From Ulota crispa (lineage: Eukaryota; Streptophyta; Bryopsida; Orthotrichales; Orthotrichaceae): a stretch of 64,000 nt of DNA. Below are positions 39,901 through 53,283 of this stretch, one piece after another. The position numbers and the translations under genes were made by a program. The stretch covers positions 8,620,501 to 8,684,500 of the forward strand of contig OY987246.1 in the NCBI GenBank assembly GCA_963920765.1, in the 5' to 3' direction. The notes below the pieces were generated by a model. That model was not told the origin of the DNA. It saw only the letters and a list, made by a program, of their open reading frames with translations, and searched no databases. Each line of letters opens with the position of its first letter. Positions within the stretch are counted from its first letter, which is position 1.

Positions 39901-40756
39901 AATTTGCTTTAAAAAAATTTATAATTTTCTGGTGCAGATTGCCAAAAAAAAAAAATTGCTACAAAAATAACAACATATTTAGTTACAGATTCACAAGTTG
40001 GTGTGAACAAACAACAAGTTCTAAAAAAAATGGGTTTTACTAAACATCCCTCGATCAAGACATTAATATCATTTTCTCTCTTTTTTATCTAGAATTTGGG
40101 CATGGCTTAGTTTCCATTCACAAAGTTATAAGAAAATCACGTGATTTCCTTAAATCCACATTTTAGACTTTTCTAATAATTTCCTTAAAGTAACTAATAT
40201 TGTATCTTGTAAGACTATATTTACAAAAAGTTTGTCTTTTTTTCAAACAATCATTATAAGCTTGATGCCTTTGGAGCTAACCTCAATCCTTGTGAAAAAC
40301 GTGAAAAGAACCAATTGTTTCAACAAATTCAATGATTCAATAATAGAATATAGTTGTTTCAGCATTTTTCAAACAACTTTGCTTAGTGGCAAGCTTCACT
40401 TGCATCTATGCCATCAAATACCAACACGTGATGTTGGTTGCTATATACATGAGCAATTGAGCATTGTAAGGTGTTTTCAGCCCATTGGCATTAGTTATTA
40501 TTTTCACAAAGAGTAAATTAGACAAATTATATCAAACAATCAACCATGTTACAAGCCCTTCATAAACAAGAATGCTTAAAGGAAGATAAGATACTTCTAT
40601 TGTGCTTATTGTGCTTATTGCCTCTTTAGTTACTTCTAAAGTCAATCCTCACACATACTAGTATGAGCAAAATTTACTTTTTTGCAATAGGTGAAAGTGT
40701 TTTTGCCAAAGTGTTGAGAGGATGTGAATTGTCCACAAACAAGTTCTAATCAATCC
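36953..40756. other. Gene-poor AT-rich tract
   Basis: A short AAAGTT tandem repeat lies at 37361-37388. A pyrimidine-rich run with TTTTTCCCAC-like units spans about 37560-37680. No gene, RNA gene or repeat pair is recognised in the remaining 3 kb. Confidence 0.45.
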
Positions 40757-40760
40757 TTAA

Positions 40761-41705
40761 CCCCAAAACACCCAATTGACCATTTTTTGGTTGCTACCCT
40801 TTTTGCAGGTTTCTCAAGATGAAAAAAAAAAACATTTTTTGAAAAAACAAAAACTATTTTCAAATAGTAAAGCAAGTCCACTTTCCAACCCAATTTTAAT
40901 CATGTCAATCCAAGTTAAACTCCACCAAGGAGAATTTTTCAAAGACAAACACTTCAAAATTTGCTAGTGTTATAACATTTACTATTTTGGGAAACTAATG
41001 ATGCTCTCTCCTTCAAAAATATTACATTTTTGAGTTTCAAAATAGAATGTATGTATATAACCAATCCCATCAAATTTTTAATTCTATGAATAAAGTTTGT
41101 AATTTTGGTGAATATAAATGGTAAATGCTTGTAAATTCAATATTGTAGGTTGAGAGCACATTCAGCAGTCAAGTGCCAAATTAATTATTTTTTGACAAAA
41201 TTCTAATTTGGCATCAAGTTTAGTAATTAGTTGAAGATTAGGCATTTTGAAAAAAATATATTACCATATGGCAATCAACTAATTATTTTAGTAGAAGCAA
41301 GCCTTCTTCAAAGTATATTTGACTTTCCAAAATTAGGCATTGGTACAAAGTTTGCATTAGACTGAGCCCTCCTAAAATTAGCCTTGACTTTCTTAAATTA
41401 TCTAGGCTTAATGACTTCTACAACATTAGGCAATTCGATTTTTTGTTTTATTTGACATTGGGCATTTTTAGAGAATAATTTACAAAACAATTGGGCTGAA
41501 TTTTGAGTAATTATTTTATGCCAAATCTGCTCTCAATCCACAATAAATAAGAATCCAAAACTTTTATTGATTGTTTTACCATATGGATAATTACTAAACA
41601 TCATGATTCTTATTTTCTCTTTTGAAATAAACTTCATCAAAGTTACAAAAGTATAATTTTATAATGCATTTATGATTTGCCCTTACCCCTTGAGCATTTA
41701 GGGGT
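40761..41705. mobile_element. TTAA-flanked element with CCCC/GGGG ends, piggyBac-like, copy P1
   Basis: TTAA lies at 40757-40760 and 41706-41709. The right end, read inward, is CCCCTAAATGCTCAAGG, close to the ends of 57083-57677; the left end CCCCAAAACACCCAATT is more diverged. A 401-bp TA-flanked MITE (41143-41543) is nested inside. No transposase is visible, so it would be non-autonomous. Confidence 0.55.
41143..41543. mobile_element. TA-flanked MITE, TTGTAGGTTGAG family, copy 1
   Basis: The left end is TTGTAGGTTGAGAGCACATT; the right end, reversed, is TTGTGGATTGAGAGCAGATT. TA is on both sides (41141-41142, 41544-41545). Copy 2 at 44665-45052 has the same interior (TTGACATTGGGCATTTTT, GATTAAGCCCTC-like motifs). 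Confidence 0.85.
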
Positions 41706-41709
41706 TAAC

Positions 41710-41776
41710 CCCTCAACACCCCAGGTACTGCATAATACAAAATGAGGCAATAATTGCGCCTTTTGGGCGTTGAGCG
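41710..41776. mobile_element. 67-bp TTAA-flanked mini-element (P2)
   Basis: It begins CCCCTCAACACCCCAGG and ends CTTTTGGGCGTTGAGCG, an imperfect inverted pair, between TTAA at 41706-41709 (shared with P1) and 41777-41780. It may be an extreme internal-deletion form of the same family. Confidence 0.45.
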
Positions 41777-41780
41777 TTAA

Positions 41781-44330
41781 GTGTCCTTAGCTAATCAAAT
41801 GGTCATAAGTGAATTCATTAAACTATAAGCAGCTCAATTTTAGCAATTACTAGCAATCCATAATCAAGTTTAGTTGCAAGCCAAATTGTGCAAATAAATA
41901 ATCAAACTACATCATTTAAAATATGATAAAGAGGGTGAAAATCCTTATTGGTAACCAATTGATTTACAAGAGCCGAAGATAATCAAGTCACTTGCAATAC
42001 TACATCTCCAATTGTCTCATCCTATCACACATATATAATCTAATTGTAGAATTAGGCAAGCATGATACCTAAAGGCTAAAGCACACACTTGACAACATAT
42101 CCCGAGAAAAAAAGGAAAAACAACATCTCAAAGACTTTGTTAGAGATAGTTTTCAAAAAACACGTACTGAAATCAGTAGAAACTTATTACTCCAAAACAA
42201 AATGAATTTTTTTTCTTTTCAATGTTTTAGCAAAAGGCAAACATCTTAAATTCAAAGTGGTCAACTCAATCTCTTTGAAAAGATATTGATTACATGTCTG
42301 AGATGAGGTGAATGGGCAACATAATGAAGAGATTTTTGTCAGAAGGGGGAGATGGTGGACAGCTTTGAATGCAAGGGGTCGCGACTCAAGTGGCTCCCCT
42401 TTGGCTTGCCATCAGTGCCCCCATCACTCTCACGAGAAAGGCTCCTGTGAATCTCTGGGCCACCCAGGCGCTGGGGCCGTTCTCTGGGGCCAGGTGGCAA
42501 AATCTCAGCCTTTGCACATGCCAGAAAATGTGAGAGTTTAGATGTTGAGATTGAATTAGGGAATTTTGAATGCACATATGGATTCAAAACTTCTGATTTA
42601 CTCTCAGCTAGAAACTAAGAGGAGGAGGCCAAATATTGATCAACTCCAATATAAGGGCTAGATTATTACTTTTATCCTTGCTCGTAAAAAAAGCTGGTAT
42701 TTTCCACCATGGCTGCACAAAAACTGCATGCTATCTAACTCCAACCTTGGGTTGGATAAGCAATTTTTGACAAGCACCTCAATCATATCTTTTGACTTGT
42801 TCTTCAAACATGAAAATATCCTTGTGACGTGCACCTTTACAATGTAGTGGTTTTTTTGGACGTTTGAAAACGAGAGAACGCGTTACAACAAATATATTTA
42901 AATCACTCATATGATATGGAGAGTCTTACAAAATATCACTAAAAGGGAAGAATTTCTTGATAATGAAAACAAATTTCATTTTTCACTCCTAATCTATACA
43001 GTTTGCAACAAAATAATGAACCCTAACATACAAAACAAATATAGCTAGAGTAGAATAAACAAACAATGATCTTAGAGAAGAAGCATGGTTTACAACAAAG
43101 CAAAAATCAATAACATAACTTATATGCTGCTCTTGCAAGCTTCAGCTTTTGTGTGTTGCTCTGTCACCGTAAGCACTTTGTGCTTTGCTTTGACCTTGCC
43201 TAAATTGATCTTGGGGAATGCTATACCGTGAGCAGGTGTTTGTGATCCATGAGTAGTTAGTCTAGATTTTTTTGTTGAAATAATATATTTCACCTATAAT
43301 TGTGTATATAGGCCCTTGTAATTGTGCAATTTAAATTTCATCTCTTAAAAAATTTGTCATTTTTTAGTTTTTCTGTTGACTTTGAGCTCAAAATTGGTTC
43401 TCACTTACAAAAAAATTGGCTCATGACTCACTATTTTATGCTCACAAAATAGCGTCATCCAATTGTTCTGCCCACCTCCTGTACCTTGCAGCGCCCTTTA
43501 GTGCCCCCACCTTGCCTTGCTCAACTTTGCTTTGTTTTTCAATATTCCACTTTGCTCAGTTCTGGCCTTGCTGGCTGGCTTTTGGCTTTGTCATGCTGTT
43601 CTGGTTTTGAGTTTCTAAGTTTGGAAAGATTCATGGATTCAGAAAAAAATCACCTTAGGAAAGTAAATGTATAATTAATTTTTCACATCATTCCCCAAAT
43701 ATTGGTGACAATTGAACTCTTACTTCAATTGGTAGTTTGGACAAATAACTTTTCTAAAGTGGTCATGTTACTAGAAGATTTCAAACTAATAAATTTTAGG
43801 ACGAGCTAAAAAAATACCCTTCATTTTAGGATTTTTTTGACATGTGACTAGCAAAAACAAATTTGACAAGAATCAGCATTGTTTAGATAAAAATCAAGGA
43901 ATATGTTCCCGTTTGTAGACAAATTCCCTGTTTCTTCAAAACATCCAAAGTGAATTTTTGTGCTTGGAATTATTTCACAATTAGAGGTTTAAAAGCTTGG
44001 TAAATAAATCCGTTTTCTCCTTCTAAGATTTGTTTTTGGTTTTCAAATTTAAACTCATTACTCCCATGGTTTTTTCTTGCAAAAGAGCCCCCTGCTTGTA
44101 CCGTTTTGTACCTAGCCAGGAGAATAATTCTTTCTGGTTTCTCATGAGAAGATTTGGATTTTGCTTGAGAAGAATGTGGTTTCCTCAAGCCAAAATGTCT
44201 TTGATCAAACTTTGTATTCCTTGAGGTTTGAAACCCCCTAATCTTAATATTGAGAATTCAAATTGGATTGTTCACAATTTGTTGGCAAATCTTACATGCA
44301 AAATCCTGTTTCTAGTTTAGATTTAGATTA
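41781..44330. other. Gene-poor tract
   Basis: A GC-richer island at about 42340-42530 contains a 77-codon frame with no known domain. A part near 42640-42720 weakly recalls the interior of the GGGAATTGATAT MITE. No gene is recognised. Confidence 0.4.
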
Positions 44331-44646
44331 AGGGAAAATTTCATGGATACCCCTAAAGTTTGCAATAATGTCATAGATACCCCTACTTTTTCAGAAATTT
44401 CATATGTACCCTTGAACCAAAATTTTCAAGCATTTTTTTTGTTGTGCATGCCACTTCTTTTCTCCCTTTCTACGCACACTACTTCTTTCTTGTTACATGT
44501 GTACACAAGGAAGAAGGAAAGTGACATGCACAACAAAAAAAAAAAGCTTGAAAATTTTGGTCCAAGGATATCTGTGAAATTTTTGTAAAAGCAAGGTTAT
44601 CTATGACATTATTGCAAACTTCAAGGGTATCCATGAATTTTTCCCT
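44331..44646. mobile_element. TA-flanked palindromic MITE, AGGGAAAATTTCATGG family
   Basis: The left arm is AGGGAAAATTTCATGGATAC and the right arm, reversed, AGGGAAAAATTCATGGATAC. Arms pair for well over 100 bp. TA flanks both sides (44329-44330, 44647-44648). A truncated relative is at 22651-22795. Confidence 0.85.
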
Positions 44647-44664
44647 TAGACTCATTGGTGAATA

Positions 44665-45052
44665 TTGTAGGTTGAGAACAAATTCAACATGTTTGTGCCG
44701 AATCAATTAACTTTTGAGAAAAAACCAATTCAGCATCCAATTTTGTAATTAAACAAGATTGGGCACTTTCAAAAAAAAGTTTTTATTATTTAATATTCAA
44801 ACAAATTTTCTAATAGAATTAAGTCTTTTTCTAAGCATCTTCCACTTTCTAAAATTAGTCTTTGGTATAAATTTTTTAATAGATTAAGCCCTCTTAGAAT
44901 CAACCTTGACTTCCCATTAATGTCTTTTATAATATCTGACATTTCAATTTTTTGATTTGTTTGACATTGGACATTTTTGAAGAATAATTTATGGAATAAT
45001 TGGGCAAAATTTTGGGGAATCATTTTATGCCGTATCTGCTCTCAACCTACAG
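44665..45052. mobile_element. TA-flanked MITE, TTGTAGGTTGAG family, copy 2
   Basis: The ends TTGTAGGTTGAGAACAAATT and GCTCTCAACCTACAG are flanked by TA (44663-44664, 45053-45054). It lies 18 bp from the preceding MITE. Confidence 0.85.
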
Positions 45053-45429
45053 TATTAGACAAGATACACTTCGTCCAATATTGATTGTAAAGGATTCTAT
45101 GCGTTGGACAAACGAGAAGTAAGTTATATGGTGTTGCAGAAGTATTAAAGTAGGTTTCGAGAACTTTTGAAATATCTACATTTTTGCCAAAATTTGACAA
45201 TTTCTAAGCCCTTCAAGATTTCAAGATTATTTGGATTTTGGAGGGTATATATCTAAGCAATTTGGACATTTGAACTTCAAGAGGCTACAAGTAGAGTAAG
45301 CTAAGCATGTGCAAAAGTTTTGAGTTCTACATGCCACTGTGAACACTGAGGTGCACAATAAGATTGATTTGGAGATGCTGGAAACCTTCATATGCTATAA
45401 CCAATAACAATAAAAAAATCATCTTTTAT
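45053..45429. other. Spacer
   Basis: No gene or repeat pair is recognised here. Confidence 0.4.
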
Positions 45430-45602
45430 CACTAGAAGAAACCCGTGTTTTTTATAACGGGTTTTTTTGAATGTCCACTTGAATTATGTTACAATAGATG
45501 TTAAAACTAACATCTTGATGTCATGTTTGATGTTATTTTTAACATAAAAAAAAGTAGACATCCAAAAAATTCCGTTATAAAAAACACAGGTTTCTTCTGG
45601 TG
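45430..45602. mobile_element. CACTA-like hairpin MITE, copy 2
   Basis: It begins CACTAGAAGAAACCCGTG and ends CACAGGTTTCTTCTGGTG. The interior (ATGTTAAAACTAACATCTTG) matches 3993-4152. The two copies lie in opposite orientation, although the near-palindromic structure makes this hard to define. No exact target duplication remains. Confidence 0.8.
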
Positions 45603-46726
45603 ATATTAAATCATAAAAAATCCCTCACAATGTCACTTCTTTACCAAGGTTGATAAAAATGTTGGTATATATTGAAGGATGTGTAGGAAATGACTTTCTT
45701 GTGATGAAGTTTTTCTAGTAACTTTTCTTGGTTTCATTTGAAATTAGGGCATTTTTGTAATACAATGCATTGAAACTTAAGTTTGGACATTTCTAAAATT
45801 GGATCCTAACACAAAGCTCTTGGGTCCAATCAATGGCCCAGTTTCAAACTGTTCTCAAATTTGGTCAATGCATTGTGGTGATTGACTTTATTTTGGCTCA
45901 AACCCAAATTTTGGTGCCAAAAAACTTCTCCATGAAAGCCATAATTTTAATAAAACCAATTGAGTCAACCTCCGGTATAACCCTTAGTTGATTATTCAAA
46001 TGAACAAAAGAGGTTTAAGCAATAGATAAGTAGTCAAGCAATGTTATTGCAAATCAAACTATTAAGTACAACTACAAACTCACTAATTGAGGAGAATTCT
46101 GAGTTTCATTGGCAGTATTAAGCATTTTTCTTTTCAACCAATTTTTCGTAAGCATGGATCCAACATTGCCTATATTTATACCATAATTATACAGTATTTT
46201 TGAATGAATGACCAATGTTTTTCTCATGTAGTTTTTATTCCAAGCAATTTTTTGCATTTTGACCATCTAACAACATAATAACTACTATTCCTCCCAACAC
46301 ATTGTTTTATTGCAAGGCACATTAACTATAGTAGTTGCATCCAACTTTATCTTGCAGATGTATGTAAGATTCTACAATACAAGGCTTTATGGTTTGAGAA
46401 CACAAAACACTTATAGTATTCATTGTGGGTCACCAGGATTTCACTAAAACTCACCCTAGACTTAATGACTCTAATACTTTATCTTGGAACCAAGATAAAA
46501 TACCTCCACTACTTTATGAACAAGGGTTAAAATGAGAGTTTGTTTCTATTTTGGAATTGGTCTCATTCATTCCCTTTTGTAGTTCCTATACTAATTTAGG
46601 GTTTGTGAATCCAAATGCAAATTCAAAATTTTCAAATTCAATCCCTTCAAGGTAAACTTCAAAACTCTTACATTTTTGGCATGTGAAAACAAGGTGTCAA
46701 AGCCATTTAGTCCAACATGAGTTTTA
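45603..46726. other. AT-rich spacer
   Basis: No gene or repeat pair is recognised here. Confidence 0.4.
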
Positions 46727-47070
46727 GGGCTGTTCACACTGCATCCCACGTCCCATCTATGCATGTCCCATTGCAACGCCATATCCCAACTTTGTTGCGT
46801 TGTTAATGGCAAAAAGGATTACTAACAAATGTCATGATTATCTTATGCAAAAAAATTGGTGGAACTTGGGTTAAAAGTTAGATCTAATAAAATGGTCAAC
46901 CCAAACCTTGAGTGAAATCCCACCTTCTTTGGCGCCAAAACTTTCAAAAAGTGTGGAATGTGGAATTTAGGACATAGTGTGAAGAGCCAAGCCCCAAATT
47001 TTAACTTTACATCAATCGATTATTTTGAGTTCAGTAGGACTTGGGATGTGGGACATAATGTGAACCGCCC
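46727..47070. mobile_element. TIR element, GGGCTGTTCACA ends
   Basis: The left end GGGCTGTTCACACTGCATCC and the reversed right end GGGCGGTTCACATTATGTCC pair over about 30 bp (continuing CCACRTCCCA). No target duplication is clear, so the superfamily is left open; hAT-like is possible. Confidence 0.65.
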
Positions 47071-49638
47071 CCGAGCCGGCATACAACTAACTTGTGTCCA
47101 ACCATGTTGTGCCAACTCAGCAAAACGTTCTACTCGGCCAGTTACGTGTGAGGGCCACTGGTACCTTCGGGGTTCAATTGCTGTGTAAGTTATTGAAAGT
47201 CACCTCCCAAGCATGGCAAGCAGTGTAAATGAAGGGCAGCTCCTGAACAGAAAATACAGCGTGTTAGTACGCTTGTACTGAATGCCAGTGTAGGTGGAGA
47301 GAGACGGACCCCTGCAACTCCCAGCACTCACGGGTTGCCTGCAACCTTTCCTTTTGCAAATCTTGTTTTACCAAGGACTTTTGAATTATCATTCCTGTCA
47401 ACTTTTGCATATTACACTTTATAACTGGTTGCTACAGTACTATTCTTTACATCTCTGGAAAAAACACTTGATGAAGTTTGGTTGAATTGTTTATCTTCTT
47501 TTTCTTGAAATTTCTACTAAGTTGTTTGTAAACGCATTTGTTACTAGTGTATAGGCACAGGCTTTGTACAGATTGAACATGTATGGGTAATGCAACATTC
47601 AACTTTATAGAATCAAATAAATTGGTCTAAAGTTTAACTTTTATGTACTTTACAAAAAATCAATACTTCATAATTGGATCAAAATCTAACTTTGATGCAC
47701 CGTAATTTTGGTTCTTTTTTGAAATCAAAAATAATAATTGCCTTCATCACAATGCGACTCTTTAATACTTTAATAGAGGCACTTGACATTTTGTTGGTTT
47801 TCTAGCATAAGGTTGGAGGACGTTTGGTGTTCTATATCTCGCGTGTCCTTTATTGCTTCCTCTTATACCAAGAAATTCTAGAAGGTTTTGGAAAAAGACG
47901 CAAAGTTGAATTCCTCCCGCTTAGTAATATGAATGTCTATATTTTACAACTTGGTGTCATTAGAGAAAGAACAAGGTCATTAATTGGTTGTTCACTTTGT
48001 GTAGCAATAAAGTCACTATTAGTCCAAAGATGTTAACAAAGTGCTTTGTAAGGGATTTGAAATGTTTTTAGGTCAATTGCCCACGTTCATAAATATAAAA
48101 CATCAAAATAATGATGAAGAGGTAATCTTTTTAAAAGAATTTAATATCACTAATTGAAGGAAGGATTGGGAAAATATCCAGGGAAAATATTATGGCTCAT
48201 ATGAGTGCCCATTCCAAGTGTACTGTAACACAAAAGATTTACTTTTTACTATTTGAATTGGAATTTTGTTGGGACCATTCACCTCAACTTTTGCTGCTTT
48301 GCCAAAAGAAAATTGTGTGTGCGCCATAAGATTTGTATACAAAAGAGTGTTGCTTTGCTTGTCTAAATAAGCACCTAAGCATGGCTTCTATTAATATTCA
48401 AAATGAAGGGCAATGTTGGCACATCTATGCCAAATATCTATACATTTGTAAAAAATAAGTTAAGCAAGTATCAACAGAAGTTGGCATCTACATTTTAGAT
48501 TGCTGTTTGTCAACCCCTTTTCGTTTGGGTACTTTGTTGCCAAATATTTTAGGAACTACAAAGGAGACTCTTCCATATTTTAACATCTGGATATTGCAAA
48601 TTGATTAAAGTCATGTTTGTTAAAATGTCGCATGCTATGTAGGAGTTCTTGCAAATCACGATTTTTGACAAGCAAGGAGTGAAACATAATTATAAAATAC
48701 TAAAAACACCCATTCATATCAATAGAAAAAAGAGCACAAAATCAACCAAGTTTGTTTCTAGAACATAAATTTTTGTTTATCTACAAATGAACTATAATGA
48801 GTTATTTTTGACATCTAGATATTTAGGAAAAATAAAAACTAAAACTAAAGCAAATTGCTCTTTTCATCATAGATCACATACTTTTCACTACTGCTACTAT
48901 TTGATTCTTGTAATCTTTTTAGTTGTAGGATCTTGAAACAACACCATGAATAATAGTAGTATAATTGACTTGAAGGATGCTTATGTTTAAAATAAAATAA
49001 AAATTAAGAATTTTGATTTTTAAAAGAAAACTTGCAATCGAATCATTGTTGAAATTTAGATAATTTTTTTTGAGTTTTTGGGAGTTTGATATGTATGTAT
49101 ATGTATATATGTATATTTATTGACTACTTTATACTAATCATATGCATATGTTTATGCATATAATTTTGCATGTATTCAAGTGCGCGCGTGCGCACATATA
49201 CATATATATAGATAGATAGAGGGAATTGTTAAAGCCGTACCCAAAATTGCTACCACCACACATCAAGGTGTGCTTTGAGCATGAATTATGAGAATTGAAT
49301 GTTGATATCTAAAATTGGATCAAAAGGTTTGTTTCACCTTAATCATTCTAACGCTGTATACAATTTGATTGGAGGTGTTTGCATTTGAAACTAAAAATAT
49401 AGGACTTTTCAATATTTAAAGCAAAAATACATCAAAAGAATAGCAGATGTGCAATAAAAGTTCAACAAAAAAATTGTATTTGTTCTTCTTTCTTTCAAGA
49501 AGGTAGTAATACCTTGATTGAATGAATCATGATGAACCGCTTGAATAAAAAAATAGCATTAAATTTGTGAAATTCATGCTTATAAGGGTGTGGCATTAGC
49601 AATTTTGAGTGTGGCTTTAGCAGTTCCCTACACATATA
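47071..49638. other. Gene-poor tract with a TA/TG microsatellite
   Basis: A microsatellite zone lies at about 49086-49216 (GTATATATGTATA, GTGCGCGCGTGCGCAC, ATATATAGATAGATAG). No gene is recognised. Confidence 0.45.
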
Positions 49639-49960
49639 AGGTAGGAGCACCCATAAGCAACTCTATCCCCGTAACCGTCATCTCTAAAATCTTGGAAATT
49701 TTTTGGAAGTAAATAGATGTAATGATAAGGATGTACAACATGTAAACATGAAAACTTGATAGTGGTTATGGGTACAATGGCAATTTGCTCTTTCAAAATT
49801 CACAAGTTATTCTCATAGTATCCAAATAATACATTCAAAATTGCAAACTCATTGTTTTTCTGTTCCTAATAAGATCTTATAATTTGCTAGCTATTTATTA
49901 ATACTCATAATGTGCAAAACCCTTACATTGACGCTTATGAGCTTATGAGTGCTCCTACCT
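49639..49960. mobile_element. GGTAGG family type 1 MITE
   Basis: The ends AGGTAGGAGCACCCATAAGC and GAGTGCTCCTACCT are flanked by TA (49637-49638, 49961-49962). The interior is as in 1318-1631. A short GCTTATGA duplication lies near the right end. Confidence 0.85.
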
Positions 49961-49962
49961 TA

Positions 49963-50642
49963 TAAGAGTGAATGTGAAATATAGAAATATTCATAAAATA
50001 TTTTGATGATAATTATGCATTATGGACTTAACATTAATGTGTCTGTGTAAACTTAATGATCAGTTGTGTCAAAAGTAACTTTCCTCAATCTCCACGTAAC
50101 CATTCTCAAAGAGTATATCTTGTCTTGTAGTTGGATACATTGAGAAGTAGGTGATAGCAAAGATTTTTCACTATGACCACTAAATTATTTAGGTTTTTTT
50201 TTGTTTTTGTAATGAAGCCATTCTTTAGATAGGGGCATTACCATAAAGACATAAATTTTGGGTTTGATCATGGAAAGCTTGAAAAAATCTCATAGTTTCT
50301 ACAAGAAAGAGTGAGGCTTTGAGAGCGTTTGGAGTGTGATTTACAACTTAGATTCAAATGATATATTTTTTTGTTATTTAAATAAGACCGCTTCTTTGAA
50401 ATAACTAATTCAAGTGAGAAATCATTTAATGATACTTGTATACGTGAAGAAAATTGCATGTATTGGTTAAAATTTAATGAAATAGCTAAACAAAATTACA
50501 AAAGCCGTAAGTTGGGCATTTTGGTCTATTAGGGAAATTACTGAATTTGGAAAACTATGATGCTTGATTGTATCATGATTGAATGTACAGACAACAGTAG
50601 AACCAAATGGTTCTATTGGAATTGCAAAACATGATTAGTTCT
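49963..50642. other. AT-rich spacer
   Basis: No gene or repeat pair is recognised here. Confidence 0.4.
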
Positions 50643-50646
50643 TTAA

Positions 50647-50945
50647 CCCCTCAAGGACCATTGTTCCTTTGGGGGACAAATGGGATTTCAAGCATGTACC
50701 TATGGCTAAACTACTTTGTGGGAATGTAGTTTTTTCTTCATTCTGATATTTATTAAAAAAAATCAAAATGAATTTATGGAAAAAGCTGCTCCCCGGGCAG
50801 CCAAAAACTTCTTGAAAATTTTCAATTTTTTCAAATAAAAATCTGACATGAGTTCTTTAAACTTATATAGATGTGGGGAGCTTTGAATCATTCAATTTTG
50901 ATGAACAAGATGAAAATTATGAGAAGTTTTAGTTTGCGAGTAAGT
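50647..50945. mobile_element. Partial copy of the TTAA family (P3)
   Basis: It starts at TTAA (50643-50646) with CCCCTCAAGGACCATTGTTC. It matches the right half of 55885-56805 read backwards: GCATGTACCTATGGCTAAAC, TACTTTGTG, AATTTATG and AGCTTTGAATCATTCAATTT. No matching right end was found downstream, so the copy appears truncated. Confidence 0.7.
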
Positions 50946-53279
50946 GTGGTTTCAAGAGAAACCCACATATTATACAGACAAATAAATAAATAATCTTCAA
51001 TTCATAAAGAATTGATGGTTGATTACTATTTTTGTTTACACAGTGAAATTGATGTGGAAATGAAGGTGCATACGGAATGACAAACGTTAAAAAATTACAT
51101 AATTTGAATCCCATGATACCGTCTTGAATAGCATATGAAATTGTAAATTTGGATGGAAAGGCCTACTCTAAATAGTACTGTTGTTCACATCATTTTGTGA
51201 TTTGTATATTCAAAAAAAATCAACGGCATAATAATAATTTTTCAAAACCTGTCTATAAATTAAGAGAATTGGAAACAAAGACGTAGTATTACATCTTGTA
51301 TTATAATAGATTTGGTTTACATTATGCCTGTCGGTCAAGCAAAGTAAGATTTATAAATTTGTGATTAGTCGAGGGGCAAGGGGCAAAGTGTGAAACTTGT
51401 GATTGATCAAGGGTCGAGGGGCAAAGTGATGCACATGGGTGTTGCGTGTGAAAGGACATTTTTGGTGGAACCCATTGAATCTTTTTTCAACTTGAGATTT
51501 AGATATAAAGGGGTGTGGAAAGAGATGAACTGACAAATTGATTTGAATCTAAAATTGAAATTGAGGTTATGTTACTCCATAAAATATGTTTTGTGAATGG
51601 GAGGTGACATGAGAGAGTATGACATGGGGATAGTATAGAGGCCTCAATCAAATGGAATGCCTCTCATTCATAACGCTCATTCATGACCCAATGAACAATA
51701 TATCCAAAATGTGTCCATAGGATATGGGTTATATCAGTTGTTTGATAAAATGTAATTGATCAAAGTAATTGTAATATTCCTTCCAAATTACCATTTTCAT
51801 ATTTCAAATATGTATCAAAACTTTGTCGTAACAAATGCTAGGATAGACAATACCTGAATTTAAATATATCTAAGTGTTCCATTATTTCTTCTAGGTCAAG
51901 TCGTGAAAAAGATAAATTGCCTTTTTAATGTTTTGGTGATAAAAGTAGGTTTTTCATTAATTTTGTTAACAAAGAAAAAAATGATTTAGATTTGGATGTT
52001 CCTCAAGCCTTTAAAATGGAGCGGCTTATGTGTTATAAACTTCAACTTAGTTTTAATGATGCCAGCGGGTAAAAATAAAATTTGGTTGGTTTCATCTTTA
52101 AAATGTCAAAATATATTTTCACTCTTTTTTGTTTGTGTTTTTGCACATTATTTCATAAATTTAATCTTTAATAATCACTTAGATATGAATGTGGAAATCT
52201 TGATTTCTCTCATGAAGTTCTGCACTTTCATAACATTCAGTAGCCTGAAGAGAGGCTACCTTTCCCTCTCTTCAGGTATCATCCACAAACTTCATCCTAA
52301 TACAAACCAAAAAAATCAAAATAAAAGTTATTATTATTATTATTATTTAATTTTTTTAGCATGGTTGGCCCCCTCATCGGCGTCAAGTGAGCCTTTCTCT
52401 CATAAACTCTTTGACAAATTCAGCCAAATGTCCCCTTAGCTAAAGATGGGTGTGGAATATTCCACACTACTTCAGCTAATGAATGAAATGGTGTGAAATA
52501 TTCCACACCATTTCATGTGGAGGGAGGGCAACGTCCACTAGCGCTACTGAATGTTATGTTGTATACAATTGAAACTAAAAATTAAGACCTCTTTCCGTAC
52601 TAAACAAGAAATCATGTTAACACGTATGAGTACAAAAATTGTACTATATAGTAAATTGATCTGGAAGAGATCCTTTTCTTAGATCAAATAATTAAAATCG
52701 ACTAAAATAAAGGTCTCGAATAACGAGTCAAATTTTTAGCGAAAACAATGATTAGTAATACAAAAATGTGCTAGTGAAAAAACATATTTGCAACTTAGCT
52801 TAGGTAATTTGTTGTTAATGCTTGTTCTACATGATCTTTGATTGCCTTATATTGGTGTATCTTTGGCATAAATACAACATTTCTTTAGAATTGTTGAAAA
52901 TTACTCTCATTTAATTTCTGGATGACTAAGTGCTAATATTTTGCACTATTGGATGTCAAAAATGTCACATTTTCAAACATTGGGATATTCTAACTTATTT
53001 TTATTTAACTTCTTATTGATTTGCCTTTTTGTTTTAATGAATATTATATTAAATTTCAAAATTTCAGTAACAAATTGAAACATTCACGAACTGATGTCAA
53101 ATGAAATTTACACATTTGTATACACGTCAATCTTTTTCTTAGCAAATATGGGTAATAATCACCTAATAAAACCATTGCCAAGTATTCTTACAAACAATTG
53201 TCCACTCCGTCATAGCACACAACTTTATTCATGCTTCTTCGAAGTTGATACATTTTACTAGATATTTGCAATTGGAGCC
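50946..53279. other. Gene-poor tract with hairpins
   Basis: A 13-bp-arm hairpin (CCTGAAGAGAGG/CCCTCTCTTCAGG) lies at about 52242-52275, a TTA microsatellite at about 52328-52348 and palindromes at 52450-52514. A 147-residue frame at 51996-52439 is low-complexity and resembles nothing known. Confidence 0.45.
52450..52514. repeat. Two related perfect or near-perfect palindromes
   Basis: GTGTGGAATATTCCACAC (52450-52467) is a perfect 18-bp palindrome. GAAATGGTGTG/CACACCATTTC around AAATATTC (52485-52514) repeats the same core. Both contain GAAnnTTC, the shape of a heat-shock element, but no gene is nearby. Confidence 0.8.
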
Positions 53280-53283
53280 TTAA

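Noticed and set aside
46591-46812. 73-residue minus-strand frame
   Set aside because: It overlaps the end of the TIR element at 46727-47070 and has no domain.
51996-52439. 147-residue open frame
   Set aside because: Low-complexity, Phe/Tyr/Asn-rich, crosses a TTA microsatellite and a hairpin; no homology recognised.
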